A DNA stretch of 64,000 nucleotides from Planctomycetaceae bacterium (GTDB lineage Bacteria > Planctomycetota > Planctomycetia > Pirellulales > Pirellulaceae). Shown here piece by piece: positions 34,718-43,559 of this stretch (positions are counted from its first letter, which is position 1; the number at the start of each line of letters is the position of its first letter). The stretch spans positions 905 to 64,904 of the forward strand of contig JAHEBQ010000005.1 of NCBI GenBank assembly GCA_024642205.1. Reading direction: 5' to 3'. The position numbers were made by a program, and so were the translations under genes. The notes under the pieces were generated by a model. That model was given only the letters and a program-made list of their open reading frames with translations. It had not been told where the DNA came from and ran no database searches.

Positions 34718-35517
34718 TCGCGGCAGACATCGGAAACAGTTCAATCAAAATTGCCATCGAACACGCTGCGGACGACGATCGGTGGTGTCTGGAGACGATT
34801 TTCCGAGGTGACGAACCACTGGACTTGGACCTCGATTCACTCGATGTGGGAAGCGAACCTGCTTTCTGGTGTGCCTCCAGTGTAAATCAGGCGCGACAAC
34901 AGCGCCTGACCGACTGGATTCAAACGCATCGCCCCGATGACCGTTTTCACGCGATTGAATCGGATGAAGTTGAACTCGAAACCGACGTCGAGTCGCGTTT
35001 GCAATTGGGGCGAGACCGGTTGATCGGGGCGTGGATGGCAGTTCAACTGAACGATCAATCTGGACCCGTCGTCGTGATCGACGCCGGCACCGCGGTGACC
35101 ATTGATTTGATCGATAGCAACCTCGTTTTTCAGGGAGGGGTCATCTTCCCCGGAGCGGAATCGAACTTCCGACGTCTGGCCGAATATACCCACGCGTTAC
35201 CTGACCTGGGCCGGGAAAACCGACCCAATGCCTCCCGGGGACCATTTTCAAATGTAATTGGAAAGTCAACCAACGACGCGATCATCAAAGGCGTCTATCA
35301 ATCACAGATTTCGGCGATTCGAAGCATCACGGAACAAATGGCGTCATGCTCCGCTCCGCGCGCCACGGTTTTTGCCACCGGTGGTGGTATCAGCGATATC
35401 TCGAATGATCTGCCCCAATCATGGGATTTCGTGCCAGATCTTGTGTTGCGAGGGGCCAGATCGATCGGTCGAAATTTGCTTAACCAGTCCAGGCCAGGAC
35501 CATCAGACCCAGAGTGA
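34708..35517 (+). CDS. coaX: Type III pantothenate kinase CoaX
   Basis: First step of coenzyme A synthesis, phosphorylation of pantothenate. The 269-aa ASKHA-fold protein starts MQLIAADIGNSSIKIAI (phosphate 1 motif DxGNS), has GRDRLIGAWMAVQ (pantothenate-binding GxDR region), DAGTAVTIDLI (phosphate 2) and VFATGGG near the end (adenosine motif). Its ATG lies inside the end of obg (10-bp overlap), and the mnmE-like gene follows 12 bp later, so obg-coaX-mnmE-like probably form one transcript. Confidence 0.93.
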   Translation: MQLIAADIGNSSIKIAIEHAADDDRWCLETIFRGDEPLDLDLDSLDVGSEPAFWCASSVNQARQQRLTDWIQTHRPDDRFHAIESDEVELETDVESRLQLGRDRLIGAWMAVQLNDQSGPVVVIDAGTAVTIDLIDSNLVFQGGVIFPGAESNFRRLAEYTHALPDLGRENRPNASRGPFSNVIGKSTNDAIIKGVYQSQISAIRSITEQMASCSAPRATVFATGGGISDISNDLPQSWDFVPDLVLRGARSIGRNLLNQSRPGPSDPE

Positions 35518-35529
35518 GACATTTCTCGA

Positions 35530-36669
35530 TTGGAAAAACACCCCGACACCATTTGCGCTCGATTGACTCCACCGGGACGTGGCGCCGTTGCAGTCGTTGG
35601 CCTGCAGGGAAAAAACGCGGAGTCAATTGTCGACATGCACTTTCGTCCGGCAGATGGTAACTCATTTTGCCGGACCCGGAATCGGCGAATCGTCTACGGG
35701 ATATGGCAACCAACCGGGGAAGACCTGGTGGTTTCACGTCGTGGAGACCAAGCCTTCGAAGTTCATTGCCACGGAGGAAATTCAGCGTGTTCGGCGATTC
35801 TCAGCTCACTGGCTGACTCGAATGTCCGCCAGGTTTCTCCCGCCGAGTTGATCCGGGCATTTGAAAATCCGTGGACCGTCAGTACACAACTGGCATTGAC
35901 TCAAGCGACAACCGCGAGGACGGCGAAGCTCTTGCTCCATCAATTAGGGATACTTCCGGAATCGATCAGGAAAATTGGCGAGTTAACCAGGACCGATCAG
36001 GTCCACGCGGCGATCGAACAACTCGAGCGGATGCTCGGGTGGTCCGATTTTGGGATCCAACTGACCAAGCCACGTTCGGTTGTCCTTTGTGGCCAACCGA
36101 ACGTGGGAAAAAGCAGTTTGGCGAACGCGATGATCGGATTTCAACGCGCCATCGTTCACGACGTTGCGGGAACCACACGGGATGTCGTTTCCCAGTTGAC
36201 CGCAATTGACGGTTGGCCAGTTGAATTGAAAGACACAGCCGGGCTACGCCAGGCGACCGATACCATTGAAGCCATCGGGATTGAAAAAGCCAGGACTGAG
36301 ATTGAATTGGCCAGCCTCAGTATATGCGTTTTCGATCATAGCCAGGCCTGGACCCGACAGGATCAGGACCTCCTGGAGTCAATCGTTCCAGACCTGGTTG
36401 TCTTCAACAAGACCGATTTGGCGAGCATGTATTCCTCCCACCCTGACCGCCCCGGGGGAATGCAAACTTCGGTTAAGACAGGACGGGGAATCGAGCACAT
36501 GATTGATTGTGTTGGACGGTTGTTGGTACCGGAACTTCCTGCTCCCGGCCAGGCATACCCGGTTACGGAGGCACAGCGGTTGAAACTTGCCGATTTCCTC
36601 GACCGTTTGCGTAGCCCTCAGCAAGTGGATCCGAAAGAAATCTCGGAGCTTCTGGTTGATATTGAGTGA
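35530..36669 (+). CDS. MnmE/TrmE-like tRNA modification GTPase, shortened
   Basis: Resembles MnmE, which with MnmG modifies uridine 34 of certain tRNAs. The N-terminal folate-binding part is recognisable (DTICARLTPPGRGAVAVVGL, then VHCHGGNSACSAIL). The G domain is complete: CGQPNVGKSSLANAM, TTRDVVSQ, DTAGLRQATDTIEAIGIEKA and NKTD. However, the protein has only 379 aa against about 450, several N-terminal segments are shortened, and it ends at ISELLVDIE without the usual C-terminal CIGK-type motif whose cysteine is essential in E. coli MnmE. It begins at TTG 35530, 12 bp after coaX, with no better start in frame nearby. It may be a divergent paralogue with a different role, or an MnmE that works without the cysteine. 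Confidence 0.82.
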   Translation: MEKHPDTICARLTPPGRGAVAVVGLQGKNAESIVDMHFRPADGNSFCRTRNRRIVYGIWQPTGEDLVVSRRGDQAFEVHCHGGNSACSAILSSLADSNVRQVSPAELIRAFENPWTVSTQLALTQATTARTAKLLLHQLGILPESIRKIGELTRTDQVHAAIEQLERMLGWSDFGIQLTKPRSVVLCGQPNVGKSSLANAMIGFQRAIVHDVAGTTRDVVSQLTAIDGWPVELKDTAGLRQATDTIEAIGIEKARTEIELASLSICVFDHSQAWTRQDQDLLESIVPDLVVFNKTDLASMYSSHPDRPGGMQTSVKTGRGIEHMIDCVGRLLVPELPAPGQAYPVTEAQRLKLADFLDRLRSPQQVDPKEISELLVDIE

Positions 36670-36697
36670 CCGATTCTTGCATACGAAGAAAGCGGAT

Positions 36698-36713
36698 CGG
36701 CACTTGGCTTGCA
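36698..36713 (+). promoter_or_regulatory. Sigma-54 (-24/-12) promoter-like element, antisense to DUF58
   Basis: GGCAC at 36699-36703 and TTGCA at 36709-36713 with the exact GG-N10-GC spacing of sigma-54 promoters. It lies in the 70-bp convergent gap after the mnmE-like gene and points into the reverse of the DUF58 gene. No sense gene follows, so it is either chance or drives an antisense RNA. Confidence 0.3.
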
Positions 36714-36739
36714 ATTTTCTCCGGCGTATGAAGTAGCGA

Positions 36740-38206
36740 CTAGAGCAGGTGTCGGGCTTTGATTTCCAGATATTGATTCACCATTTGGGACGTCAACTGT
36801 TCCGGAAACAGGTCCAGCGCCAACACGCCTTGATGCCGCAGGTCACGAATTACCTGGTGCCGCCAGGTCAATACATCGGCCGCGGCTGCGGCTTGAAAAA
36901 TCATGTTGCGATCAGGATTCGGAACTGACTCAAACTCATCGACCGCCGCATATAGATCATGGTCTCGCAGCAACACACCCAGCGGCAGGTGCCGCCCGGT
37001 TAACGAACCCAGGTACTGTTTGATTTGATGCGAATTGATCTCGTCGATTACATTGGTTATCAAGATCACCAGCGACCGTTTCAGACAATGCGTTCTCAAA
37101 TACAGGAATGCATCGTCATATCTTGATTCGACATAGGTCGCTCGCTGGTTGTACGACGCGTGAAGCAGCCGATTGATGTGTTTTACTCCACTTCTCGCGG
37201 GCGTGTAATTGTGAATCCGATCACTAAAACTGATCAGACCTACCGAATCTCCCTGACGCAAAGCGACGTAGCTGAGCATCAACATGGCGTTGAGCGAATG
37301 GTCAAGCAAACTGATATCAGCTGCCCTGCCGGTCATCATCCGCCCGCAGTCAACCATAAACACAATCCGCTGACTCTGGTTCGCCTGAAAATCCCGAACT
37401 GTTAACTTGCGGCGTCGTGCGGTAGTCCGCCAGTCGATGTGTTTGTAGTTGTCATCCTGCGTATAATCTCGCAGTCGTTCAAACTCATTATCCTGGCCGA
37501 TCTTTCGAGATCGACGCATTCCCAGCAAACTCAGGCGATTGGTCCGTGCCAACAAATCGTACTCGGCAATCTGTTTCATGTCCGGGTACACGTTTACCGT
37601 CGACTCAACGGGAACCTGATAAAATCCGCGCCAAAGCTTGAACGGGCTGAGGACGAGCAAATGCACACATTCCAGAACTGATTTGCCCCGCTCGTTGCAG
37701 ATGAAGTCATAGGTAAACTGTGTCTTGCTCCTCCCCTGAATCCGCACATCAAACCTGTCCGGTTCGGCCACAAATGACTGAGCCAAATCGTCTCGCACCG
37801 AAATGTAACAACCTCGCCTGGAGGCGTTTGTCAATTCGATCTCGACTTCCTGCCGTTTCCCCTGGGAGGCGATTCGCTGCAGTTTCCGCGTGCAGGAAAA
37901 ATGGGGAGCACCGACAATCGCAAGCATATCGAGGATCGCCGTCAACAACAGGACCCCGTCCAACGCCAATACGGTAGCCAAAGTCCATTGTTTGAAGGAC
38001 CATCCCGCGAAAGAGGCTCCCCCCGCTGGATCTTGAATCATCAATACAGAACCGACTGCCGGAATCGCGGACAGGAAGAGCAACCTGCGATCGGGATATA
38101 AACCCCTTTGCCGAGCCAGCCACAACAGCGGCATCCCCATCAGTACCAGCAGCAGAATTGGGCTGTGAATCAGGAGATCGATTGTGGCGTCGATGGTTGT
38201 GGTCAC
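36740..38206 (-). CDS. DUF58 domain protein of the MoxR cluster
   Basis: A 488-aa membrane-linked protein. Two hydrophobic helices lie at the N-terminus (about residues 10-30 and 60-95, LLVLMGMPLLWLA and TVLALDGVLLLTAILDMLAI). Then comes the DUF58 signature, FERLRDYTQDDNYKHIDWRT with TARRRKLTVRDF, and a von Willebrand A-like domain starting RIVFMVDCGRMMTG (a degenerate MIDAS: DxGRM instead of DxSxS). DUF58 proteins are encoded next to MoxR ATPases and are thought to act with them in maturing membrane or secreted complexes. It is the last gene of the seven-gene minus-strand block, 109 bp after MoxR. Confidence 0.88.
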   Translation of the reverse strand: MTTTIDATIDLLIHSPILLLVLMGMPLLWLARQRGLYPDRRLLFLSAIPAVGSVLMIQDPAGGASFAGWSFKQWTLATVLALDGVLLLTAILDMLAIVGAPHFSCTRKLQRIASQGKRQEVEIELTNASRRGCYISVRDDLAQSFVAEPDRFDVRIQGRSKTQFTYDFICNERGKSVLECVHLLVLSPFKLWRGFYQVPVESTVNVYPDMKQIAEYDLLARTNRLSLLGMRRSRKIGQDNEFERLRDYTQDDNYKHIDWRTTARRRKLTVRDFQANQSQRIVFMVDCGRMMTGRAADISLLDHSLNAMLMLSYVALRQGDSVGLISFSDRIHNYTPARSGVKHINRLLHASYNQRATYVESRYDDAFLYLRTHCLKRSLVILITNVIDEINSHQIKQYLGSLTGRHLPLGVLLRDHDLYAAVDEFESVPNPDRNMIFQAAAAADVLTWRHQVIRDLRHQGVLALDLFPEQLTSQMVNQYLEIKARHLL

Positions 38207-38315
38207 TTTATCGTTTCAAGATACATGCTACGGGCCAAAATAGTTCAATCAGTCGTTCGTACCCAAGGCCGTGGTAGATGCCCTGGCCTGAAATCCGGGT
38301 GTCGCAGTGTGGGAA

Positions 38316-39611
38316 TCACTTCAACCGGGGAACCTCGATGGTCCGAATCAAATCTATCAAGAGCTCATCGACGCTTTGGCCTTCGACTTCCGCTTCGGCC
38401 GTCAATTGAACACGATGGCGCAAGGCCGGTAACGCAATTTGCACAACATCGTCAGGGACCGCGTAGTCGCGACCATGAAACGCTGCCAGCGTTCGCGCAC
38501 CCTGCATCAGGCTGATGCCCGCGCGTGGCGATGCCCCCATGAAAAACTGGGGCCATTGTCGAGTCAGTCGCACGATCTTGTTAATGTAACCCACTAACAA
38601 CGGATCGATCCGGATCTCGCCATTATCGAGCGTCACCCGGACAATTTCCTCCGGGGTAGTAACCTGCTCGATTCCTTCTTCCAGTTGATGATTCAAATCC
38701 TGCTGACCGCCATGCCTCATCAGGATCTCCGCTTCCTGTGCTTCGCTGGGATAGTCCGCAGCCAGTTTGAACATGAACCGGTCCAGCTGGGCTTCGGGCA
38801 GATTATATGTCCCTTCCGACTCGATCGGGTTCTGCGTCGCGACGACGAGAAAAGGCAACTCGAGAATATGGGTTTTTCCGTCAACGGTGACCCGTTTTTC
38901 CTGCATGATCTCCAACAGTGCCGCGTGGGTTTTTGCGGGTGAGCGGTTGATCTCGTCCGCCAGCAGAAGCTGGGTAAATACCGGCCCGGCACGAAACTCG
39001 AACTCTTGCGTCTTCATATTGAAAATCGGTACCCCAGTGATGTCGGAGGGCATCAAGTCTGCCGTGAACTGAATTCGTCCGAACTGACAACCAAGGATTT
39101 TTCCCAAGGTTCGGACGAATAGGGTTTTCCCCAGCCCGGGAACACTTTCGATGAGGACGTGTCCGCCTGAAAACAGAGCAACCAAAGAGCCTCGAACCAG
39201 TTCCTCTTGACCCACAAAAATTTTGGCGATTTCGTCGGTTATGCGCTGGTACAATTTCCGCGTTTCTGTTTCCACCCCTACCTCCCGGTGCCGGGGCGTG
39301 TCCTGCTCAACGGTTGACTCCAGTCGTTGCGGCTCTGCCAATTCTGATGAAACCACCACTTGCGAGGAATTCGGGTTAACGGAATTGGATTCTGGCAGGT
39401 CACCTTCTCCTCTTGAATCTTGGCCTCGGTCCGGTACCAGGGAACCCGGACCAGGCTGTGCATGCCCAGGCACATCGGAGACTCCGTGACAACTCGGGCA
39501 TTTCGCGGGTTGGCCGACGATCGAGGAAGAAACCCTCAATCTCATTGAACAGTGTGGGCAGTCGAACTCGACAAATTTTCCGGCAGGATTTCCAAATTCA
39601 TTCATATTCAT
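38316..39611 (-). CDS. MoxR family AAA+ ATPase with N-terminal zinc-ribbon-like segment
   Basis: A 431-aa AAA+ chaperone-like ATPase. The ATPase core, from about residue 110, has Walker A ESVPGLGKTLFVRTL, Walker B LLADEINRSPAKTHAALLEI, sensor region ATQNPIESEGTYNLPEAQLD, and the C-terminal lid SPRAGISLMQGARTLAAFHG. Before it sits an unusual leader with C18-x2-C21 and C38-x2-C41 (CPHC ... CPSC), which looks like a small zinc ribbon, then a Pro/Ser/Glu-rich linker. The ATPase probably remodels the products of the adjacent DUF58/DUF4129 genes. ATG 39611 or 39605 are both possible starts. Confidence 0.92.
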   Translation of the reverse strand: MNMNEFGNPAGKFVEFDCPHCSMRLRVSSSIVGQPAKCPSCHGVSDVPGHAQPGPGSLVPDRGQDSRGEGDLPESNSVNPNSSQVVVSSELAEPQRLESTVEQDTPRHREVGVETETRKLYQRITDEIAKIFVGQEELVRGSLVALFSGGHVLIESVPGLGKTLFVRTLGKILGCQFGRIQFTADLMPSDITGVPIFNMKTQEFEFRAGPVFTQLLLADEINRSPAKTHAALLEIMQEKRVTVDGKTHILELPFLVVATQNPIESEGTYNLPEAQLDRFMFKLAADYPSEAQEAEILMRHGGQQDLNHQLEEGIEQVTTPEEIVRVTLDNGEIRIDPLLVGYINKIVRLTRQWPQFFMGASPRAGISLMQGARTLAAFHGRDYAVPDDVVQIALPALRHRVQLTAEAEVEGQSVDELLIDLIRTIEVPRLK

Positions 39612-39647
39612 GACTGCTCTCAGTGCTGGTCGTCTTGATCGACGAGT

Positions 39648-40814
39648 TTATTGGTCTGGTCTGTTTCGTCTGGATTCGCCGGAAGCCAGGTGCTGGTACT
39701 CACGAATCTTATCGATGGCCCGATTGGGCTGATCGCTTCGTGCAATTAATTTCCCCATCGCGTTAATGTGGGCTCGAAACGTCGAAGTGTTTCGTTTTTT
39801 GATTCGCTTCGGACGGCCGAAAATCGGAAAGAAGACAAGACAGAACAAGATCCCCCACATCAAGAAATGTGGAACGATGTACCGCAGGGGCGGCTGAGCG
39901 ATCCACGCCCAGTTGTTGTGGTGATCCTTATCCGTGTCACTGACTTCAATCCCGCGAGTGCCGCTCTCAAGAAACACAACACCTCCTGTCGGGTCGCATT
40001 GATCGATCAGGTTTGATGCAAGTTGGCGGTGCCCCTGGTCGACCAACGCGAAGTTCAGCAAGAATGAACCATTGGAAACCAGGATCAATCTGCTTCCACT
40101 GTTGCTACGACTGTTAAGCTCAACGACAAACCCCAATCCGTCGGCATCGAGCAGTGTCCGCGGACTCCAGTCGTTTTGTTCATCGGCCTGGGTCCGGAGG
40201 ATGGTTGAAAGCTCAATTTCCGTGGTTTGCAAGGTCACCCCCGACGTCAATGATCCGGAGAGTATGTTGGTCTTCCGCCGTTTAACGCGTTCCAACTCGA
40301 ACCACTCGCACTGAGTTGTATCCTCTTCAAACGAGAAAATGTCGGAGTCGTGGGAAAGACGGGCCTGGATATACCGGCCTTCGGCGATTTGCCGCAACAA
40401 TTCCTCTTTTTGTTCAACGGGCGCCGTCATCAGCACTTCGCTCAAGTAATCGGTGCGAGAATCATAGTCTCTTCCAACGTAGATCAAGGTCCGGCCAGAA
40501 TCTTGTTCGAGCCACTGGGTCAGTGCGGTGACCGCTTCGGATGAGGGACAGGAATAATCATCGGGGAACCAGACGATCGTCCCGAAACCATTGATCTGCG
40601 GAGAGATCTTCCGGCGGCGTTTGACCGTGAACCCACGTTCCAAAAACATGTCAGCCAACACACTGGTGCCATTGATACTGTCGCTTCCTGTCACGCCCGT
40701 AATTTTTCCGTACTCCGTGCTCAGGTTCGGTTCCCGACAACCGGTAACCAAACAGACGCAAATCAGCGTGAGCCACACCAGCTTGACTTCAATTCGGATT
40801 CCTGGTTCAACCAT
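39648..40814 (-). CDS. DUF4350 domain lipoprotein of the MoxR cluster
   Basis: About 388 aa. A lipoprotein signal is visible (KLVWLTLICVCLVTGC, the Cys becoming the lipidated residue). The periplasmic part follows a DUF4350 pattern: SINGTSVLADMFLERGFTV, then TIVWFPDDYSCPSSEAV and the rest of the domain. A membrane helix lies near the C-terminus (FLMWGILFCLVFFPIFG), followed by a basic cytoplasmic tail. ATG 40814 is chosen over 40910 because it places the signal peptide properly and overlaps the DUF4129 stop by 8 bp, as expected in this tight operon. Confidence 0.8.
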   Translation of the reverse strand: MVEPGIRIEVKLVWLTLICVCLVTGCREPNLSTEYGKITGVTGSDSINGTSVLADMFLERGFTVKRRRKISPQINGFGTIVWFPDDYSCPSSEAVTALTQWLEQDSGRTLIYVGRDYDSRTDYLSEVLMTAPVEQKEELLRQIAEGRYIQARLSHDSDIFSFEEDTTQCEWFELERVKRRKTNILSGSLTSGVTLQTTEIELSTILRTQADEQNDWSPRTLLDADGLGFVVELNSRSNSGSRLILVSNGSFLLNFALVDQGHRQLASNLIDQCDPTGGVVFLESGTRGIEVSDTDKDHHNNWAWIAQPPLRYIVPHFLMWGILFCLVFFPIFGRPKRIKKRNTSTFRAHINAMGKLIARSDQPNRAIDKIREYQHLASGESRRNRPDQ

Positions 40815-41640
40815 GAGCGACCTGCGAAGTCCGTTCGATGTCCTTCTGAAATTCGTCCAGCTGGTTCCAACAGCTTTCGAACTCCTGTTTGTCCAGTTCA
40901 TGGTCGCCAAAAAACGTCGCTTCGAAGGGAACCATCACGCGCTGGTAGAAATCCGCCAGTGACCGGTAGGGGCGTAGCTCACCAAGATATTGACGATTGG
41001 TTTTTCCTTTGCGAAGTCGTATATGTCCTTTTTGATCAAGGGAAACAAGCACATGGCTGAACAAATAGATGATCGCCTTCCGGTAATCTCCCGCCAGGTA
41101 GCCCAGGCGAGCCGCCTGCCGAAAATCACCAGACTCGGAGTCGAGCTCAAACGGAAGTTGCTTGATACTCTCGGCCATCGATCGTCCCTGAGTTGATGCC
41201 TCGTCCGTCGGTACGTTTGACTGCAAGCTCAGAAAAGCCCAAAACAACATGGCAGTAATCACCGCGATCAACAGGCCAATCGCCACCCAGGCGAACAGGC
41301 TCAGCCCTTTGAGCAGCGACCCCGGGTTTCCCCGGTTCGTTTTTGTTTTCGCGGCGATATTCACCGGTTTCAGGGGAATCAGGTTGCGATTGCCGGATCG
41401 AATCTCAGGTCGATCGTTCATCTCAATTCGTTGTGCCTGACCGGTTTGTGGGTTATACCAGGGATACTTTCTCTTCGAAAACGCCTTCCCGCCGAGATCT
41501 TCCTGTGCCGCGACGATCCCGGCACTGCAAAACATGACCCACCACAACAACAGCAAAGTGGCAGTGAACCGGATTATTCCCGTACCCAACCAAATGTTGG
41601 TTTTTGAGGACTGCGATCCAATAAGGAAGTCCAATTTCAC
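40807..41640 (-). CDS. DUF4129 membrane protein of the MoxR cluster
   Basis: About 277 aa from GTG 41640. A signal peptide (FTATLLLLWWVMFCSAGIVA) precedes a periplasmic stretch, then a membrane helix (LFAWVAIGLLIAVITAMLFW) and a cytoplasmic DUF4129 domain with ARLGYLAGDYRKAIIYLFSH and RLRKGKTNRQYLGEL. The open frame runs up to 41871, but that part overlaps the previous gene heavily and has no family features. The exact start is uncertain. The gene is sandwiched in the RDD-SpoIIM-membrane protein-DUF4129-DUF4350-MoxR-DUF58 order. Confidence 0.8.
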   Translation of the reverse strand: MKLDFLIGSQSSKTNIWLGTGIIRFTATLLLLWWVMFCSAGIVAAQEDLGGKAFSKRKYPWYNPQTGQAQRIEMNDRPEIRSGNRNLIPLKPVNIAAKTKTNRGNPGSLLKGLSLFAWVAIGLLIAVITAMLFWAFLSLQSNVPTDEASTQGRSMAESIKQLPFELDSESGDFRQAARLGYLAGDYRKAIIYLFSHVLVSLDQKGHIRLRKGKTNRQYLGELRPYRSLADFYQRVMVPFEATFFGDHELDKQEFESCWNQLDEFQKDIERTSQVAHG

Positions 41641-41683
41641 TTGATCCAACTCGTAACAAAAAATCAGTATCACTAAACTCGGG

Positions 41684-42565
41684 TTACTCGATCGCGTCCA
41701 ACAAAAGTCGAGCTTCCGCCCGCATACGAAGTTCGACCGCCCAGCCTTCCTGACGAATTCGGGTGTCAATATAGGACAGGAACCGTGCGACGCAAATGAA
41801 TCCGGCAACCATCCATTGAGCCAGAATCCAATAATACGGCAAGAACGACCTCCCGGAGCTGGAGCGAACATTCAGGACGGAATCGATCGTGATGAATAAT
41901 GCAAGGCAGGCAAACCCCAAGGGCAAGGCAATCATGGCACTGATGACAAATCTGCCGAAAAGATCCGAATTTCCAGCAACATGCAGCGTCCTGGATCGCC
42001 GTTGAAAACAAACCTGCTTGTCGTCCCTGCTGGAAATCGGCGTTTTTTCCAACAGCAGGATTTCTGAAACAAACGGGCGAAGTGCCCGGACCCCTAATCC
42101 AATTGCGGCTAGTCCGGGAATCAAAAACAAGCCAAACAACAGGGCAGTCTCCGGATTGTCCTGATTGACCAACCCGCAACACAATACAACCGGTATCACC
42201 ATCCGGAGTACCCCGTGCGACCACCAGAAGTAAACGCCCGTTCCGAAAACGCTTTTCACGGTTTTCCAGATTCCTGGCCTGCCAACAAACATGGCCTGGC
42301 CAAGATAATGCGTCATGAACGACGTTCCTATTTGCGCCTGGCTCACAATCAACAACAACATCACCCAGTAATAAAGTCCAGTAAGATCATCGGTGTCCGA
42401 CATCCATCCGACCAACCACCAATCCAACGAAACCCAGGGCGTCGCTCCGATTACCAGTAGCCAAAACAGGGCCTGGAAATGGTCCGTCACCACCAGCAGT
42501 GAAAGGTCAAAAATCTCCAGGATACTTCGATCTCGAATCGCGATGAACGTCTTGTCAAATCTCAT
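41684..42565 (-). CDS. Polytopic membrane protein of the MoxR cluster
   Basis: About 293 aa with at least five hydrophobic segments (for example ALFWLLVIGATPWVSLDWWL, YYWVMLLLIVSQAQIG, VLRMVIPVVLCCGLV, LLFGLFLIPGLAAIGLG, FACLALFITIDSVL). It ends with FLSYIDTRIRQEGWAVELRM, a pattern I associate with membrane proteins of this gene block. ATG 42565 is used because GGAAG lies 9 bases upstream, and the gene then overlaps the SpoIIM stop by 11 bp. No defined function is known; it probably belongs to the same membrane complex as its neighbours. Confidence 0.75.
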   Translation of the reverse strand: MRFDKTFIAIRDRSILEIFDLSLLVVTDHFQALFWLLVIGATPWVSLDWWLVGWMSDTDDLTGLYYWVMLLLIVSQAQIGTSFMTHYLGQAMFVGRPGIWKTVKSVFGTGVYFWWSHGVLRMVIPVVLCCGLVNQDNPETALLFGLFLIPGLAAIGLGVRALRPFVSEILLLEKTPISSRDDKQVCFQRRSRTLHVAGNSDLFGRFVISAMIALPLGFACLALFITIDSVLNVRSSSGRSFLPYYWILAQWMVAGFICVARFLSYIDTRIRQEGWAVELRMRAEARLLLDAIE

Positions 42566-43559
42566 TGAGGTCATCTTCCGATTCGTGACGTGGGTACCCC
42601 AACACGACAAAGTAAATCATCAACAAACAACTCGAAACCACCGCCACCGCCCCCTTGACCCACCACGGCAGCACATCACCACCGATCGGCGAAACAAATC
42701 CCTCAATCATCGCGGCCAGACAGAAGAGCACAACCGCACACATCGCAATCGGCAATGTCTCCCTGGCCGTCTTGACCAGCGAGTCCTTGCGGCTCAAACC
42801 ACCCGTCATCAGCCAGCTGAGCCCGATTTTCATTCCAGCCCCGGCTGACAATACAATCGCGGTTAATTCAAAAGGTCCGTGCGCCGTCACAAAATTCTGA
42901 AAATTGACACTGGCATCGCCCAAATCCGGGCGAAACATGTATCCGAACACCGTTCCCAGATAGACCGCGTTGTAGGAAAGCGTTATCAAGCCAGGCAAAA
43001 CGAAAAGCATTGTGACGAAACAACTCAGCCCAATCGTCGCATTGTGGTTCACATAGATCCCCGTCATCAACGAATTGACTCCCAGGCCCCGATCGCCGCC
43101 GAACCCCTTGTACATGTCACACATGGACTCAAGTTCGTCCTCACCGACCACCGTTTCGGCAAATCCGGGCCACACCGAATGTTCACCGGCCAAAGTCGCC
43201 GAGATCAGAAACAGTCCCCAGAACATGACCGTGACAAGATGAATGCAGGGATCTTTGAAGATCAGTCCAGGTGTGATTTCGAAAATCGTCCGGTACCAGT
43301 CACTCCACTGAAATCGACGACTGCGGTAGAGCTGATTGTGGGCCCTGGCGACCAGCCGATGCAAGTAGTCAACTGTACTGGGTGGAAGCTGGTATGACTC
43401 GGCCAGTGCCAGGTCCGCACACGCGGCTCGATACAGACTCGCAAACCGCGTCACAGTTTCCAGATCTGCTCCTTTTTTTCGGGAACCAACCACGTCGCAC
43501 AGCGTTTCCAACTCCACCCAAAGTGGCGAACGTTTTTCAATCAGTTCCGCGACTTTCAT
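42555..43559 (-). CDS. Stage II sporulation protein M-like membrane protein
   Basis: A 334-aa SpoIIM-family protein. The family pattern is visible in the N-terminal cytoplasmic helix bundle (LWVELETLCDVV, FASLYRAACADLALAE), the conserved segment around FVTAHGPFELTAIVLSAGAG, and five or so membrane helices. In sporulating Firmicutes SpoIIM belongs to the engulfment complex; in planctomycetes it occurs beside RDD, DUF4129 and MoxR genes and has nothing to do with spores. It begins within the stop codon of the RDD gene (ATGA at 43556-43559), so the two are coupled. Confidence 0.87.
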   Translation of the reverse strand: MKVAELIEKRSPLWVELETLCDVVGSRKKGADLETVTRFASLYRAACADLALAESYQLPPSTVDYLHRLVARAHNQLYRSRRFQWSDWYRTIFEITPGLIFKDPCIHLVTVMFWGLFLISATLAGEHSVWPGFAETVVGEDELESMCDMYKGFGGDRGLGVNSLMTGIYVNHNATIGLSCFVTMLFVLPGLITLSYNAVYLGTVFGYMFRPDLGDASVNFQNFVTAHGPFELTAIVLSAGAGMKIGLSWLMTGGLSRKDSLVKTARETLPIAMCAVVLFCLAAMIEGFVSPIGGDVLPWWVKGAVAVVSSCLLMIYFVVLGYPRHESEDDLNEI

